The notes: generated by a model not told the origin, from the letters alone. DNA of 64,000 nucleotides from Lentzea xinjiangensis (GCF_900110955.1 NZ_FOFR01000001.1:310001-374000), one strand, 5' to 3'; numbered from the stretch's first letter, positions 33,250-41,078 are shown. Made by a program: numbers and translations.

Positions 33250-34764
33250 ATGGGCACCCTCGACTGGTTGGTCGTGGTCGGCTACTTCTTCGTGATGGTC
33301 GCGATCGGGCTTTGGTCACGCGGGCGCGTCCACAACATCGCCGACTTCTTCACCGCGGGCGGCAAGATGCCCTGGTGGCTGTCCGGCATCTCCCACCACA
33401 TGTCCGGTTACAGCGCCGTCATGTTCGTCGCGTTCGCCTCCGAGGCCTACCGGCTCGGTCTCACCGTCTACGTCTGGTGGTCGCTGACCATCGGCGTCGG
33501 CGTCGGCATCGGCGCGTTCCTCTTCGCGCCGCGGTGGAACCGGCTGCGCTCGAAGCACGACGTCAAGTCCCCGCTCGAGTACCTGGCCAAGCGCTACAAC
33601 CTGCCCACCCAGCAGGTGATGGCCTACGCGGGAGCGCTGCTCAAGGTCGTCGACATCGCCGCCAAGTGGGCGGCCGTCGCGATCCTGCTGCGCGGCTTCG
33701 CGGGCGTCCCGATCACCTGGGGCATCGTCATCATCGGCCTGGTCACGATGGTCTACTCCGTGCTCGGCGGCCTCTGGGCCGACGCGCTCACCGACTTCGG
33801 CCAGTTCGTCATCCAGGCCGCCGCGGGCTTCGCGATGTTCTTCGCCGTCGCGGGCCGCCTCGGCTGGGGCTTCCCGGCGACGATCTGGGACAAGCTGCCG
33901 GAGACCCACAGCGACCCGCTCGCCGGCCCGTACACCTCGACGTTCCTGATGGCGCTCTTCCTGATCAAGACGCTCGAGTACAACGGCGGCATGTGGAACC
34001 TGGCGCAGCGCTACATGGCCGCGCCGTCCGGCTTCGCGGCGAAGCGGTCCGCGCTGCTGTCGTCCGCGCTGTGGCTCGTGTGGCCGCTCGTGCTGTTCTT
34101 CCCGATGTGGGCCGCGCCGCTGATCGTCCCCGGCCTGGAGGGCGCGCAGGCGGAGAACGCCTACATCGAGATGGGCAAGGAGATGCTGCCCGCGGGCATG
34201 ATCGGCCTGGTGCTGGCGGGCTTCTTCTCGCACACGATGGCCATGGTGTCGTCGGACGCCAACGTGATCGCCGCCGTCATCAACCGCGACATGCTGCCCC
34301 ACATCTGGAAGAAGGTGAAGTCGTTCTCGGCGGACAACCAGCTCCTGCTGGCCCGCATCACGACGTTCACGTTCATCGGCGTCAGCATGATCATCGCCAT
34401 CGCCTCCGGCGGCCAGGGCTTCGTGCTCAAGGTGGTGGTCGACCTGGTCGCCGCCACGATGGGCCCGATCGCGATCCCGCTGATGCTCGGCCTGCTGCCG
34501 TGGTTCCGCAAGGTCGGCTCGACCGCGGCGATGGCGTCCGTGATCGGTGGCCTCGGCATGTGGGCGTTCCTCTACATCGAGCAGATGAACAAGGCGGCCT
34601 GGGTCACCAAGGGCGTGCTCGTGTCGTGGCCGCTGCTGCTGTCCCTGGTCCTCTACCTGGTGATCGGCTTCATGAAGAAGGAGCCGAGCGCCGAACGCGA
34701 CAGGCTCCTCGACTCCCTGCAGTCCGACACGCCGGACGAGAAGGCGGAGCCCGTCAAGGCGTAA
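33250..34764 (+). CDS. Sodium:solute symporter family transporter
   Basis: The 504-residue protein belongs to the SSS family with about 13 transmembrane segments. It starts with an outward N-terminus (LDWLVVVGYFFVMVAIGLWS) and carries FFTAGGKMPWWLSGISHHMSG, the conserved family signature near TM2. The segment YSVLGGLWADALTDFGQFVIQ matches the SSS core. The C-terminal tail is charged (RDRLLDSLQSDTPDE). Substrate could be a monocarboxylate, sugar or amino acid; no neighbour helps. ATG 33250 has GGAGG 4 nt upstream; the open frame extends 150 bp further but without coding character. It overlaps the convergent small membrane-protein gene by 11 bp. Confidence 0.87.
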   Translation: MGTLDWLVVVGYFFVMVAIGLWSRGRVHNIADFFTAGGKMPWWLSGISHHMSGYSAVMFVAFASEAYRLGLTVYVWWSLTIGVGVGIGAFLFAPRWNRLRSKHDVKSPLEYLAKRYNLPTQQVMAYAGALLKVVDIAAKWAAVAILLRGFAGVPITWGIVIIGLVTMVYSVLGGLWADALTDFGQFVIQAAAGFAMFFAVAGRLGWGFPATIWDKLPETHSDPLAGPYTSTFLMALFLIKTLEYNGGMWNLAQRYMAAPSGFAAKRSALLSSALWLVWPLVLFFPMWAAPLIVPGLEGAQAENAYIEMGKEMLPAGMIGLVLAGFFSHTMAMVSSDANVIAAVINRDMLPHIWKKVKSFSADNQLLLARITTFTFIGVSMIIAIASGGQGFVLKVVVDLVAATMGPIAIPLMLGLLPWFRKVGSTAAMASVIGGLGMWAFLYIEQMNKAAWVTKGVLVSWPLLLSLVLYLVIGFMKKEPSAERDRLLDSLQSDTPDEKAEPVKA

Positions 34765-35119
34765 CGGCCCGTTCGTTCCTGATGATCCTCGCGGCGGCGC
34801 ACCCGAACAGGGTCGCCGCCGCGAGCCACACGTAGGGCATCGGAGTACCGAGGTGCTCGCCCGCGGTCAACGTAAGAACGGTCGTAGCGCCCACCACGAC
34901 GCTGACGGTGTGCAACACCGGCATCGGGCTCGTCAGCACCGTGGCAAGAGCGACGGGCACGAGCAGAAAGCCGTACCCCAGCACACGCGTCAGGAGGTTG
35001 GCCTGCTCGACGACCTCGTACTTGAGCGCCGGCACAGCCAGCCACATGAGCAACACACCGACGACGAGCCCCACAGCCAGACTGAGCAGCACGGTAAGCC
35101 CTTGCCACACACGCGTCAT
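34754..35119 (-). CDS. Small integral membrane protein, 121 aa
   Basis: The hypothetical protein has four transmembrane helices (LTVLLSLAVGLVVGVLLMWL; VLGYGFLLVPVALATVLT; LHTVSVVVGATTVLTLTA; YVWLAAATLFGCAAARII) and short charged loops. I do not recognise the family. Its last 11 bp overlap the symporter gene. Upstream lies AAGACGCGTACGTCAC, similar to the palindrome before the symporter, so the two may share a regulator. No Shine-Dalgarno sequence is evident. Confidence 0.65.
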   Translation of the reverse strand: MTRVWQGLTVLLSLAVGLVVGVLLMWLAVPALKYEVVEQANLLTRVLGYGFLLVPVALATVLTSPMPVLHTVSVVVGATTVLTLTAGEHLGTPMPYVWLAAATLFGCAAARIIRNERAVTP

Positions 35120-35210
35120 GCGCTACAAGACGCGTACGTCACCCGATGGTTGCCGTGGCGTGCGTCATCGTCACGAGACTCATGCGAGCCCACGCATGCA
35201 CAGTGGATGC

Positions 35211-35627
35211 ATGGGTAAGTGGTGTCCCGCCGACGAAGCGGAGCTGGCCGCGGGCTGGCGGCTCTGGCTGGAGCTGAGCGACCGCGTGTGGCCGGACCCG
35301 TCCTGGGACGGCACCCCGGCCGACGTCATCCGCCAGATCCGGGCCCTGCTCGCCGCGTGCGAGGAGATCCGCCTGGACTACCTCGCCGAGTCCTCGCGGC
35401 CGTCGATCGCGTTGTTGCAGCTCCTGCAGTCGATGCCGTTCGTCGCGTCGTTCCCCGTCGACCTGTGGCACGACGACACCCACCCGCTGGACGTCGAGCG
35501 CGCCGAGCTGCTGCACGGGGACCTCGCGTCGTTCGCGGACCACGTGGCCGGGGTGCGGGCGGCGCTGGCCCAGGGCGGGGGCTGGGTGGAGCTGGACCGG
35601 CGGCCGTGGGGCCTGCCGGTCGACTGA
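35211..35627 (+). CDS. Conserved hypothetical protein, 138 aa
   Basis: This soluble, acidic, Trp-rich protein begins GKWCPADEAELAAGWRLWLE and contains DRVWPDPSWDGTPADV, AESSRPSIALLQLLQSMPFV and WHDDTHPLDVERAELLHGDL. It is predominantly helical with no catalytic motif that I recognise. ATG 35211 is chosen by coding character; the frame is open upstream. It is convergent with the nucleotidyltransferase-like gene, with only 5 bp between stops. Confidence 0.6.
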   Translation: MGKWCPADEAELAAGWRLWLELSDRVWPDPSWDGTPADVIRQIRALLAACEEIRLDYLAESSRPSIALLQLLQSMPFVASFPVDLWHDDTHPLDVERAELLHGDLASFADHVAGVRAALAQGGGWVELDRRPWGLPVD

Positions 35628-35632
35628 AGCCC

Positions 35633-36085
35633 TCAGCGGAGCGAGGCGTGCTCGGCGGTGAAGTTGCTCCGAACCTGGTCGAGGTGCACGAGATCCTTAG
35701 GTCGTTGCAGCAGGAGCTTGTAGGTCACCACGCACTCGAGCCGGACGAACCGGAAACCGCCGAGCCACTCGGACTGGTCGATCAGGAAGTCCGCGTCCCA
35801 GAGCCGGGGCAGCCACTCGCTGAAGACCTCGATCTTGCCCTCCCAGAACTGGATGATCGGTACGCCGCGGGGCGGCGTGAAGACGGGCTTGCCGAGGCGG
35901 CACGCCCGCTCCCACGCGGAGCCGCGAGCGACGATGTCGAGGTCACCGATCGACGGGATCATCTTGCGGATGTACAGCGGAGCGCTGCCGAAGATGGCGA
36001 AGTTGTCGCGGTCGAGATCGAGCTGGTCCAACCGCCTGAACAGCGGGTGCTCGGCCGCGTCGAAGGGAACTCGGTGCGACGACAT
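35633..36085 (-). CDS. Minimal nucleotidyltransferase-fold protein
   Basis: The 150-residue protein has FAIFGSAPLYIRKMIPSIGD followed at once by LDIVARG. The spacing of G-S, then 12 residues, then D-L-D is the signature of the nucleotidyltransferase superfamily (G-S plus paired acidic metal ligands). A third acidic position may be the Glu in KIEVFSEWL. This size is that of stand-alone NTases such as MNT antitoxin-type AMPylators or aminoglycoside-type enzymes. ATG 36085 has GGGAGGAG upstream and follows the Crp/Fnr gene by 21 bp, so the pair is an operon. A signalling or modification role under Crp control is inferred; no HEPN partner is present. Confidence 0.65.
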   Translation of the reverse strand: MSSHRVPFDAAEHPLFRRLDQLDLDRDNFAIFGSAPLYIRKMIPSIGDLDIVARGSAWERACRLGKPVFTPPRGVPIIQFWEGKIEVFSEWLPRLWDADFLIDQSEWLGGFRFVRLECVVTYKLLLQRPKDLVHLDQVRSNFTAEHASLR

Positions 36086-36106
36086 GATCGGTTCTCCTCC
36101 CGGGAG

Positions 36107-36766
36107 CTAGTCCCGCGCGATCAGCTCCAGGGCCGGCAGGTCGAGGATCACGATGCTCTGACGTCCCATCGAGATCACCCCCTTGGCCTTCAGGGCACGG
36201 ACGACCTTCTTGACGGAGTCGGTGGAAATGCCGGCCAGCTCGGCGAGGTCGAGCTGGCTGAAGCGAAGGACCTTCTTGCCGCCTGACACAGCCCCGAGAC
36301 CGCGCGTCCACAGGTCGACGAGCGAACGAGCCAGCTTCTGCTCGGCGGCGAGCTGGGACATGACCGTCAAGTGCGTCGACTCCGCGAGCCGCTCCTGACA
36401 CGTGTAGAGCAGGGCGAGCGTGGCCCGGAAGTTCGCACTGAGGAACTTCAGCCAGTCCGACGACGAGACCTGCAGCGCCTCGACGTCCTCCAACGCGAAG
36501 ATGCTGGCGGACCGCGGCTTGTTCCGGATCGCCGCCATCTCCCCGATCAGATCACCAGGTCCGCGGATGGCGACGATGCGAGCCGGGTTGCCGGCCACGA
36601 CCTTGACGTGGCCCTTGCGGATCAGCAGCACGGACTTGGTCGTCTCGCCCTCGCCCATGAGGATGCTGCCCTTGGGGTGGCGAGTCACGTCTCCGATCTT
36701 CTCCAGAGCGGCAAGCTCCTCCTCAGTGAGGGGGAGATCTAGCCTCTCCAGTGCGATCTCATCCAT
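36107..36766 (-). CDS. Crp/Fnr family transcriptional regulator
   Basis: The 219-residue protein has an N-terminal cyclic-nucleotide-binding-type beta barrel (about residues 15-125: KGSILMGEGETTKSVLLIRKG, in part; PGDLIGEMAAIRNKPRSAS with the G-E...R-S phosphate-binding cassette), a dimer helix and a C-terminal HTH (QLDLAELAGISTDSVKKVVR). The retained GE...RSA cassette suggests cAMP or a similar ligand could bind. It is first in an operon with an NTase-fold gene. A perfect AAGTGTA-N4-TACACTT palindrome 7 bp upstream of the start suggests autoregulation. No ribosome binding site precedes the ATG, so the transcript may be leaderless. Confidence 0.87.
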   Translation of the reverse strand: MDEIALERLDLPLTEEELAALEKIGDVTRHPKGSILMGEGETTKSVLLIRKGHVKVVAGNPARIVAIRGPGDLIGEMAAIRNKPRSASIFALEDVEALQVSSSDWLKFLSANFRATLALLYTCQERLAESTHLTVMSQLAAEQKLARSLVDLWTRGLGAVSGGKKVLRFSQLDLAELAGISTDSVKKVVRALKAKGVISMGRQSIVILDLPALELIARD

Positions 36767-36772
36767 GTTGCT

Positions 36773-36790
36773 AAGTGTATATCTACACTT
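36773..36790. promoter_or_regulatory. AAGTGTA-N4-TACACTT operator before the Crp/Fnr gene
   Basis: Perfect 7-bp arms around TATC, 7 bp upstream of the start codon, in an AT-rich patch that also contains likely -10 sequence. Size and symmetry fit a Crp/Fnr dimer site, so autoregulation is likely. Confidence 0.6.
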
Positions 36791-36923
36791 TCAAGAGTGC
36801 CAGCGATGAGGTTCGGCTGACCGGACCAACTTGCTCCACAACGCGAACGCCCTGGTTGTGTGCAGGCTGCGGCCCTGCTGGCCGTCATCGCTTCAATCAT
36901 GCGGGGCACACTTGGTGGCCACG

Positions 36924-36959
36924 TCTTCGTGGAGCGGGTGACGGGATCGAACCCGCCTC
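36924..36959. repeat. Direct repeat of the tRNA-Gly 3' end (candidate att site)
   Basis: 36 bp identical to 39185-39221 except for one missing base. It reproduces the T arm, the 3' acceptor strand, CCA and 6 bp beyond of the tRNA-Gly gene, but not the rest of the tRNA. A second copy of a tRNA 3' end is the standard mark of site-specific integration, so this is the likely distal attachment site. Confidence 0.65.
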
Positions 36960-37147
36960 GGGGCGACTCAGGGAGGGCCGGGAAGAGACCTGAGCGGCGG
37001 GATAGGCGCGGCGTGGTCCGCCAGCGGCCCCGCAGGGGCCGCCTCGATGGAGAAAAGAAACTCTGAACACCCTGCTCCGGATCAAGTCGGCGTCTGATCG
37101 ACACCGGTAGATCCGCTGGTGGCCTCGACCATCCGGCTACGCTGGAG
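36960..37147. other. Intergenic stretch inside the putative island
   Basis: No gene is visible. The sequence includes CAGCGGCCCC-GCAG-GGGCCGC-type inverted bases around 37021-37041 and no integrase or excisionase remnant. It leads into the small coupled frame before the XRE regulator. Confidence 0.4.
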
Positions 37148-37222
37148 ATGCGCTTGATCCATGCGGCACTCATCTACGTGCAGATAGCCAGGGACCTCCG
37201 GGCGAACGAGGTGCTGTCGTGA
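37148..37222 (+). CDS. 24-residue frame coupled to the XRE regulator
   Basis: ATG 37148 opens MRLIHAALIYVQIARDLR, then ANEVLS, and its stop overlaps the XRE start (GTGA). The block IYVQIARDLR resembles the first helix of GntR winged-helix regulators, so this could be a GntR remnant, or a small leader peptide that couples translation. GGAG is only 2 nt from the ATG. Low confidence. Confidence 0.3.
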   Translation: MRLIHAALIYVQIARDLRANEVLS

Positions 37223-38412
37223 CCGACGAACCCTCCGCGAGCGACATCGGGCACCGGCTGCGACAGATCCGCCACGCGCGGAGGAAGTCGTTGGCCGTGA
37301 TCGCCGGTCTCGCGGGCATCTCGACGTCCTATCTGTCGCGCCTCGAGTCCGGGGCGCGGGCCTTGGATCGTCGATCGCTCATCGCGGCCTTGGCGAACGC
37401 ACTCGAGGTCGCTCCGAGCGAGATCACCGGTCCCGGGGTCGTGTCGCCTGGTCAGCTCGAAGAAGATCGTTCGCTGAACGCGGTGAGGCTGGCGCTTGTC
37501 GCGGTGAGCATGAACGACCCGCGCGGCGAGGTCGTCCCCGTCGAGGTGTTGTCGAGTCGGGCAAACGCACTGTTCGAAGCGCAGCGGGAGTGCAGATACG
37601 CAGAGGTCGGCGCGGCGCTACCGGCGTTGATCCGTGATCTCCACACGACGCTGGCAGCAGGTCGAGGCGTCGAACCGGTATTGCGCCTGCTGGCTCTGAC
37701 GCATGTTCAGGGCACCCAGGCATGGTTGATGGACATCGGCGCCAACATGGATCTTGGCTGGCACGCTGTGACCCTCGCGCAGCAGGCAGCGGCTCGCATC
37801 GATGATCCACTTTCACATGCGGTGAGTGCGTTCGGCACGGCCTTCGGGCTCATGGGTGCGGGCGCATTCGAGTTGGCGGCACAAGCGCTGTCGGTCCCTG
37901 ATCTCGGAACGGAGACCAACGATGCGATGGAGGCGTCGGGAATGCTCGCCCTGACGTCGTCCCTCGTCGCGGCCGCCAGCGGGAACGAAGGTCAGCGAGA
38001 GGCAGCGCTCGAGAATGCGGCGGACCTGGCCGCACATACGGGCGAGGGAAATGCTCTGTGGTTCGGGTTCGGTCCCAGCAACGTCGGTGTCTGGCGGATG
38101 TCCGTCGCACTCGAAGCCGGTGATCACGCCGAAGCCGCCCGGATCGCGACCACGGTGACGCCCGAAGCCTTGCCGTCACCGACCAGGCGCTCGGCGTACT
38201 GGCGTGAGTACGGGCGCGCGCTGGCGCATCTACCTCGGCGGCACGAGGACGCGGTGACGATGTTGCGGCGGGCCGAGCAGATATCTCCCGCGCGCATTCA
38301 TCGGCATCCGTTCATGCGCTCGGTACTCGCCGAACTGCTGACAAAGGCCAAGCGGGACAGCGTCGGCCGGGAACTGCGCGGCATGGCCTACCGGGCGGGC
38401 TTGCCTGTGTAA
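37219..38412 (+). CDS. XRE family regulator with C-terminal TPR-like domain
   Basis: The 397-residue protein has an N-terminal helix-turn-helix (IGHRLRQIRHARRKSLAVIA, then GLAGISTSYLSRLESGARAL) and about 300 residues of helical repeats resembling the TPR domain of actinobacterial regulators. The coding sequence uses more A/T-ending codons (gat, cat, gca, tca) than neighbouring housekeeping genes, which suits recent transfer. GTG 37219 overlaps the stop of a 24-residue frame. Together with the cysteine-rich protein downstream it makes up the content of the stretch bounded by the tRNA-Gly repeats. Its targets are unknown. Confidence 0.83.
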   Translation: MTDEPSASDIGHRLRQIRHARRKSLAVIAGLAGISTSYLSRLESGARALDRRSLIAALANALEVAPSEITGPGVVSPGQLEEDRSLNAVRLALVAVSMNDPRGEVVPVEVLSSRANALFEAQRECRYAEVGAALPALIRDLHTTLAAGRGVEPVLRLLALTHVQGTQAWLMDIGANMDLGWHAVTLAQQAAARIDDPLSHAVSAFGTAFGLMGAGAFELAAQALSVPDLGTETNDAMEASGMLALTSSLVAAASGNEGQREAALENAADLAAHTGEGNALWFGFGPSNVGVWRMSVALEAGDHAEAARIATTVTPEALPSPTRRSAYWREYGRALAHLPRRHEDAVTMLRRAEQISPARIHRHPFMRSVLAELLTKAKRDSVGRELRGMAYRAGLPV

Positions 38413-38505
38413 CCCGATCAGGCGACATTGCCACACAGGCAAAAGGCCGGTTCAGGCTGTTCCTAGCGTGCGACACATGGTGATCGTCAACTTGGGGAGC
38501 CGACG

Positions 38506-39123
38506 GTGAATCGGATCGTCGCGCCATACATAACCATGTGGAGCGCAGAGCAGGATGTGCCCTGCAGGGTGATCGAGCGTCCCGGACGCGGTATCGGCTA
38601 CGTGAACGAGATCCTGACCGATCGGGATGCCCGTGGCGTGTTGTGGCGGCAGACCACGGGCCGCCAAGGGCTGGGACGGCCCGAGTTCGGCAAGGTTCAT
38701 CCTTTGCGACAGCGGCAGGCGATGGACCGGCTTCTGTGTCAGGTGTGCGGCGGTCCCGCGGACGAGACCCAAGAGGGCGTGCTCTTTCTTTTGCGAGACT
38801 TTCGCGACGATTGGCCGCGTTGGCCGGAAGGCATGGGTTCGACAGAGCCACCCGTGTGCCTGCGCTGCGTCGCGCTGTCCCTGCGACTGTGCCCAGCGTT
38901 GCGACGCGGCGCTGTCGCGATTCGCGTCCGTGAGTTCCCGATCGCCGGTGTGCGAGGCACGCTCTACAGACACGGCCTGCTGTCACCTGTCACAGACCGG
39001 GCGGTGAACATGCCTTACGACGACCCTGCCGTGCGGTGGGTGCTCGCTTCAGCTCTGATCCGCGAACTGCGGAACTGCGCCATCGTCCCGTTCGAGGAGA
39101 TCGCGCTCACGCCCGTCGGCTAG
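38506..39123 (+). CDS. Cysteine-rich, zinc-ribbon-like actinobacterial protein
   Basis: The 205-residue protein has two cysteine pairs: LLCQVCGGPA (about residues 78-81) and PPVCLRCVALSLRLCPAL (about 119-122, with a further Cys). Spacing of about 40 residues suggests a four-cysteine zinc site. The N-terminal 70 residues contain GRGIGYVNEILTDRDARGVL and LGRPEFGKVHPLRQRQAM. GTG 38506 follows GGGGAG by 7 nt. It is 93 bp downstream of the XRE regulator. A truncated paralogue lies on the minus strand at 3908-4288. Function is unknown; homologues usually sit beside XRE regulators in actinobacteria, as far as I recall. Confidence 0.72.
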   Translation: MNRIVAPYITMWSAEQDVPCRVIERPGRGIGYVNEILTDRDARGVLWRQTTGRQGLGRPEFGKVHPLRQRQAMDRLLCQVCGGPADETQEGVLFLLRDFRDDWPRWPEGMGSTEPPVCLRCVALSLRLCPALRRGAVAIRVREFPIAGVRGTLYRHGLLSPVTDRAVNMPYDDPAVRWVLASALIRELRNCAIVPFEEIALTPVG

Positions 39124-39156
39124 CCGCACGGTGTTATGTCCCACACCAGCAAAAAC

Positions 39157-39186
39157 GAGGGCCCAGGTCGTGTGACCTGGGCCCTC
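39157..39186. terminator. Terminator between the island gene and tRNA-Gly
   Basis: A perfect 13-bp stem (GAGGGCCCAGGTC / GACCTGGGCCCTC) with loop GTGT. On the minus strand it is followed by a run of five Ts (39155-39151), so it is an intrinsic terminator for the tRNA, and it may also stop the plus-strand gene at 39123. Confidence 0.8.
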
Positions 39187-39221
39187 TTCGTGGAGCGGGT
39201 GACGGGAATCGAACCCGCCTC
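39185..39221. repeat. Direct repeat within the tRNA-Gly gene (candidate att site)
   Basis: The 37-bp partner of the repeat at 36924-36959; it spans 6 bp outside the tRNA, the CCA end, acceptor strand and T arm. If the stretch between the repeats integrated here, this copy kept the tRNA functional. Confidence 0.65.
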
Positions 39222-39264
39222 TACAGCTTGGGAAGCTGTCGTTCTACCAATGAACTACACCCGC
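39191..39264 (-). tRNA. tRNA-Gly (anticodon CCC)
   Basis: On the minus strand GCGGGTG pairs with CACCCGC, the discriminator is T, and CCA is encoded. The D arm contains AGTTCATTGGTAGAA. The anticodon arm is ACAGC-TTCCCAA-GCTGT with anticodon CCC. The T arm GGCGGGTTCGATTCCCGTC has the standard TTCGA loop. The gene is 74 nt. It lies 74 bp from dcd and divergent from it, an arrangement also known in mycobacteria. The 3' end is duplicated at 36924. Confidence 0.95.
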
Positions 39265-39326
39265 ATGAGCAACGCTCGCAGCCGATCATACACAGCCGCG
39301 CAACGCGACCCCGCAGCCTCTTCGGT

Positions 39327-39332
39327 TAGCCT
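39327..39332 (+). promoter_or_regulatory. Leaderless-type -10 box for dcd
   Basis: TAGCCT ends 6 nt before GTG 39339 and there is no ribosome binding site, so transcription probably begins at the start codon. Confidence 0.5.
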
Positions 39333-39338
39333 GTCCCG

Positions 39339-39920
39339 GTGCTGCTGAGTGACCAGGATCTGCGCAAAGAGGTCGAGTCCGGCCGTCTCCTCCTCGACCC
39401 GTTCGACGTCGAGATGGTTCAGCCGTCGAGCATCGACGTGCGGCTGGACCGGTTCTTCCGGGTCTTCAACAACACGCGCTACACCCACATCGACCCCGCT
39501 CAGCAGCAGGACGACCTGACGAGCCTGATCGAGGCGCCGGAGGGTGAGCCGTTCGTGCTGCACCCCGGTGAGTTCGTGCTCGGCTCGACGTACGAGATGG
39601 TCACGCTGCCGGACGACCTGGCGGGCCGGCTCGAGGGCAAGTCGAGCCTCGGGCGGCTCGGGCTGCTCACGCACTCCACCGCCGGGTTCATCGACCCCGG
39701 TTTCTCCGGCCACATCACGCTGGAGCTGTCCAACGTCGCGAACCTGCCGATCACGCTGCACCCCGGCATGAAGATCGGGCAGTTGTGCCTGTTCAAGCTG
39801 TCGAGCCCGGCGGAGCACCCGTACGGCTCGGCGCAGGCGGGCAGCCGCTACCAGGGGCAGCGCGGGCCCACGCCCAGCCGGGCCTACCTGAACTTCCACC
39901 GCACCGACACGCGTCGCTAG
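39339..39920 (+). CDS. dcd: dCTP deaminase (probable bifunctional dCTP deaminase/dUTPase)
   Basis: The 193-residue cytoplasmic enzyme of thymidylate synthesis deaminates dCTP; actinobacterial members often also hydrolyse dUTP to dUMP. Conserved blocks are [61 protein letters not shown] and the C-terminal nucleotide-gripping [11 protein letters not shown]. The catalytic Glu lies in TLELSN. Length is normal. The gene appears leaderless. It overlaps the convergent CDF transporter gene by 4 bp at its stop. Confidence 0.96.
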   Translation: MLLSDQDLRKEVESGRLLLDPFDVEMVQPSSIDVRLDRFFRVFNNTRYTHIDPAQQQDDLTSLIEAPEGEPFVLHPGEFVLGSTYEMVTLPDDLAGRLEGKSSLGRLGLLTHSTAGFIDPGFSGHITLELSNVANLPITLHPGMKIGQLCLFKLSSPAEHPYGSAQAGSRYQGQRGPTPSRAYLNFHRTDTRR

Positions 39921-40891
39921 ATGCCGTAGCGCTCCAGCACCCGGCGGCGCAGTTCGGGGTCCGAGCGCGGGACCGGCTCCAGGAAGATCTCGTCCAGGTC
40001 CCCGAACTCCTCGTGCAGTTCCGCGGAGATGCGCACGCACGCGCTCTCCAGTTCGGCCGCGGACAGCGCGTCGTCGAAGTCGAGCCGCGCGCACAGCAGC
40101 ACGCGGTCGGTGCCGATCAGCATCGTCAGCAGGTCGACGACGGCGTCCACCTCCGGCTCGTCGGCCAGCCTGCGCCAGATCGCCTTCACCACCGCGGGGT
40201 CGGCCTGCCGGCCGATCAGCAGGCCGCGGTTGGTGCGGGCCAGGACGTAGGCCACGAGTGCCAGCAGGACGCCGATCGCGAGCGACGCGAGGCCGTCCCA
40301 CAGCGACGAGCCGGTGAGCTGGTGCAGGCCCAGGCCGGAGAAGGCCAGGACCAGGCCGATCAGCGCGGCCGAGTCCTCCAGGAACACCGTCTTCACGGTC
40401 GGGTCGTCGGACTCCTTGAGGAACTCCCAGAAGCCGTGGCCGTGCGCGGTGGACTGGGAGCGCACCTGCCGGAACGCCTGCGTCCACGACACCGACTCCA
40501 GCGCGAACGCCAGGCCGAGCACGACGTAGCCCACCAGTGGCCGGGTCTGCTCCTCCGGTTCTCCGAAGACCGTGCGGAAGCCCTCGTAGAACGCGAACAT
40601 CGCGCCCGAGGCGAAGATCGAGACGGCGGCCAGCAGCGACCAGAAGTAGCGCTCCTTGCCGTAGCCGAACGGGTGGCGGCGGTCGGCCGGGCGGTCGGAG
40701 CGGCGCAGGGCCGTCAGCAGGAGCGCCTCGGTGAACGTGTCGGCCACGGAGTGCGCGGCCTCGGAGAGGATCGCCGCCGAACCGGTCAGCACGCCCGCGA
40801 TGGCCTTGGTGATCGCGATGGCCAGGTTGACCAGCAGCGCGAGGACGACGGTCAGAGTGCTCTCACCGGATCCCGGCGGCTTTCCGCTCAT
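39917..40891 (-). CDS. Cation diffusion facilitator (CDF) family transporter
   Basis: The 324-residue membrane protein has six transmembrane helices and a C-terminal cytoplasmic metal-binding-type domain ([20 protein letters not shown], then [18 protein letters not shown]). Metal-site motifs of CDF proteins are present: AHSVAD in TM2 (H-x3-D) and LEDSAALIG in TM5 (D at a conserved spot). It would export Zn2+, Fe2+, Co2+ or Mn2+ in exchange for protons. The group with long TM4-TM5 loops containing [19 protein letters not shown] is the FieF/SLC30A9-like clade. The ATG at 40891 has only a weak ribosome binding site. Confidence 0.88.
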   Translation of the reverse strand: MSGKPPGSGESTLTVVLALLVNLAIAITKAIAGVLTGSAAILSEAAHSVADTFTEALLLTALRRSDRPADRRHPFGYGKERYFWSLLAAVSIFASGAMFAFYEGFRTVFGEPEEQTRPLVGYVVLGLAFALESVSWTQAFRQVRSQSTAHGHGFWEFLKESDDPTVKTVFLEDSAALIGLVLAFSGLGLHQLTGSSLWDGLASLAIGVLLALVAYVLARTNRGLLIGRQADPAVVKAIWRRLADEPEVDAVVDLLTMLIGTDRVLLCARLDFDDALSAAELESACVRISAELHEEFGDLDEIFLEPVPRSDPELRRRVLERYGI

Positions 40892-41037
40892 GGTGATCAG
40901 CCTAGGACCGGCAGGCCGGGACAACCGGCCACTACTGCATTCGGGTGACATTCGCGGCGGGGAGCAACATTCGCGGCCCTCGCGGTGTCTTAAGGCTGGG
41001 ATCCGCTCCGGGGGGACGCTGATCACCAGGGGGTAAG

Positions 41038-41078
41038 GCGGAACGGCCCGCGTCCGGGAGAGGCGCGGGCCGTTCCGC
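41038..41078. terminator. Hairpin upstream of the holin-fold gene
   Basis: A perfect 15-bp stem (GCGGAACGGCCCGCG and complement) with an 11-nt loop. It lies between the divergent CDF and holin-fold genes, so it belongs to neither 3' end as annotated; it may insulate the two promoters or end an unannotated transcript. Confidence 0.6.

Noticed and set aside
36924-36959. A second tRNA-Gly gene
   Set aside because: Only the T arm and 3' acceptor strand are present; D arm, anticodon arm and 5' acceptor strand are missing.
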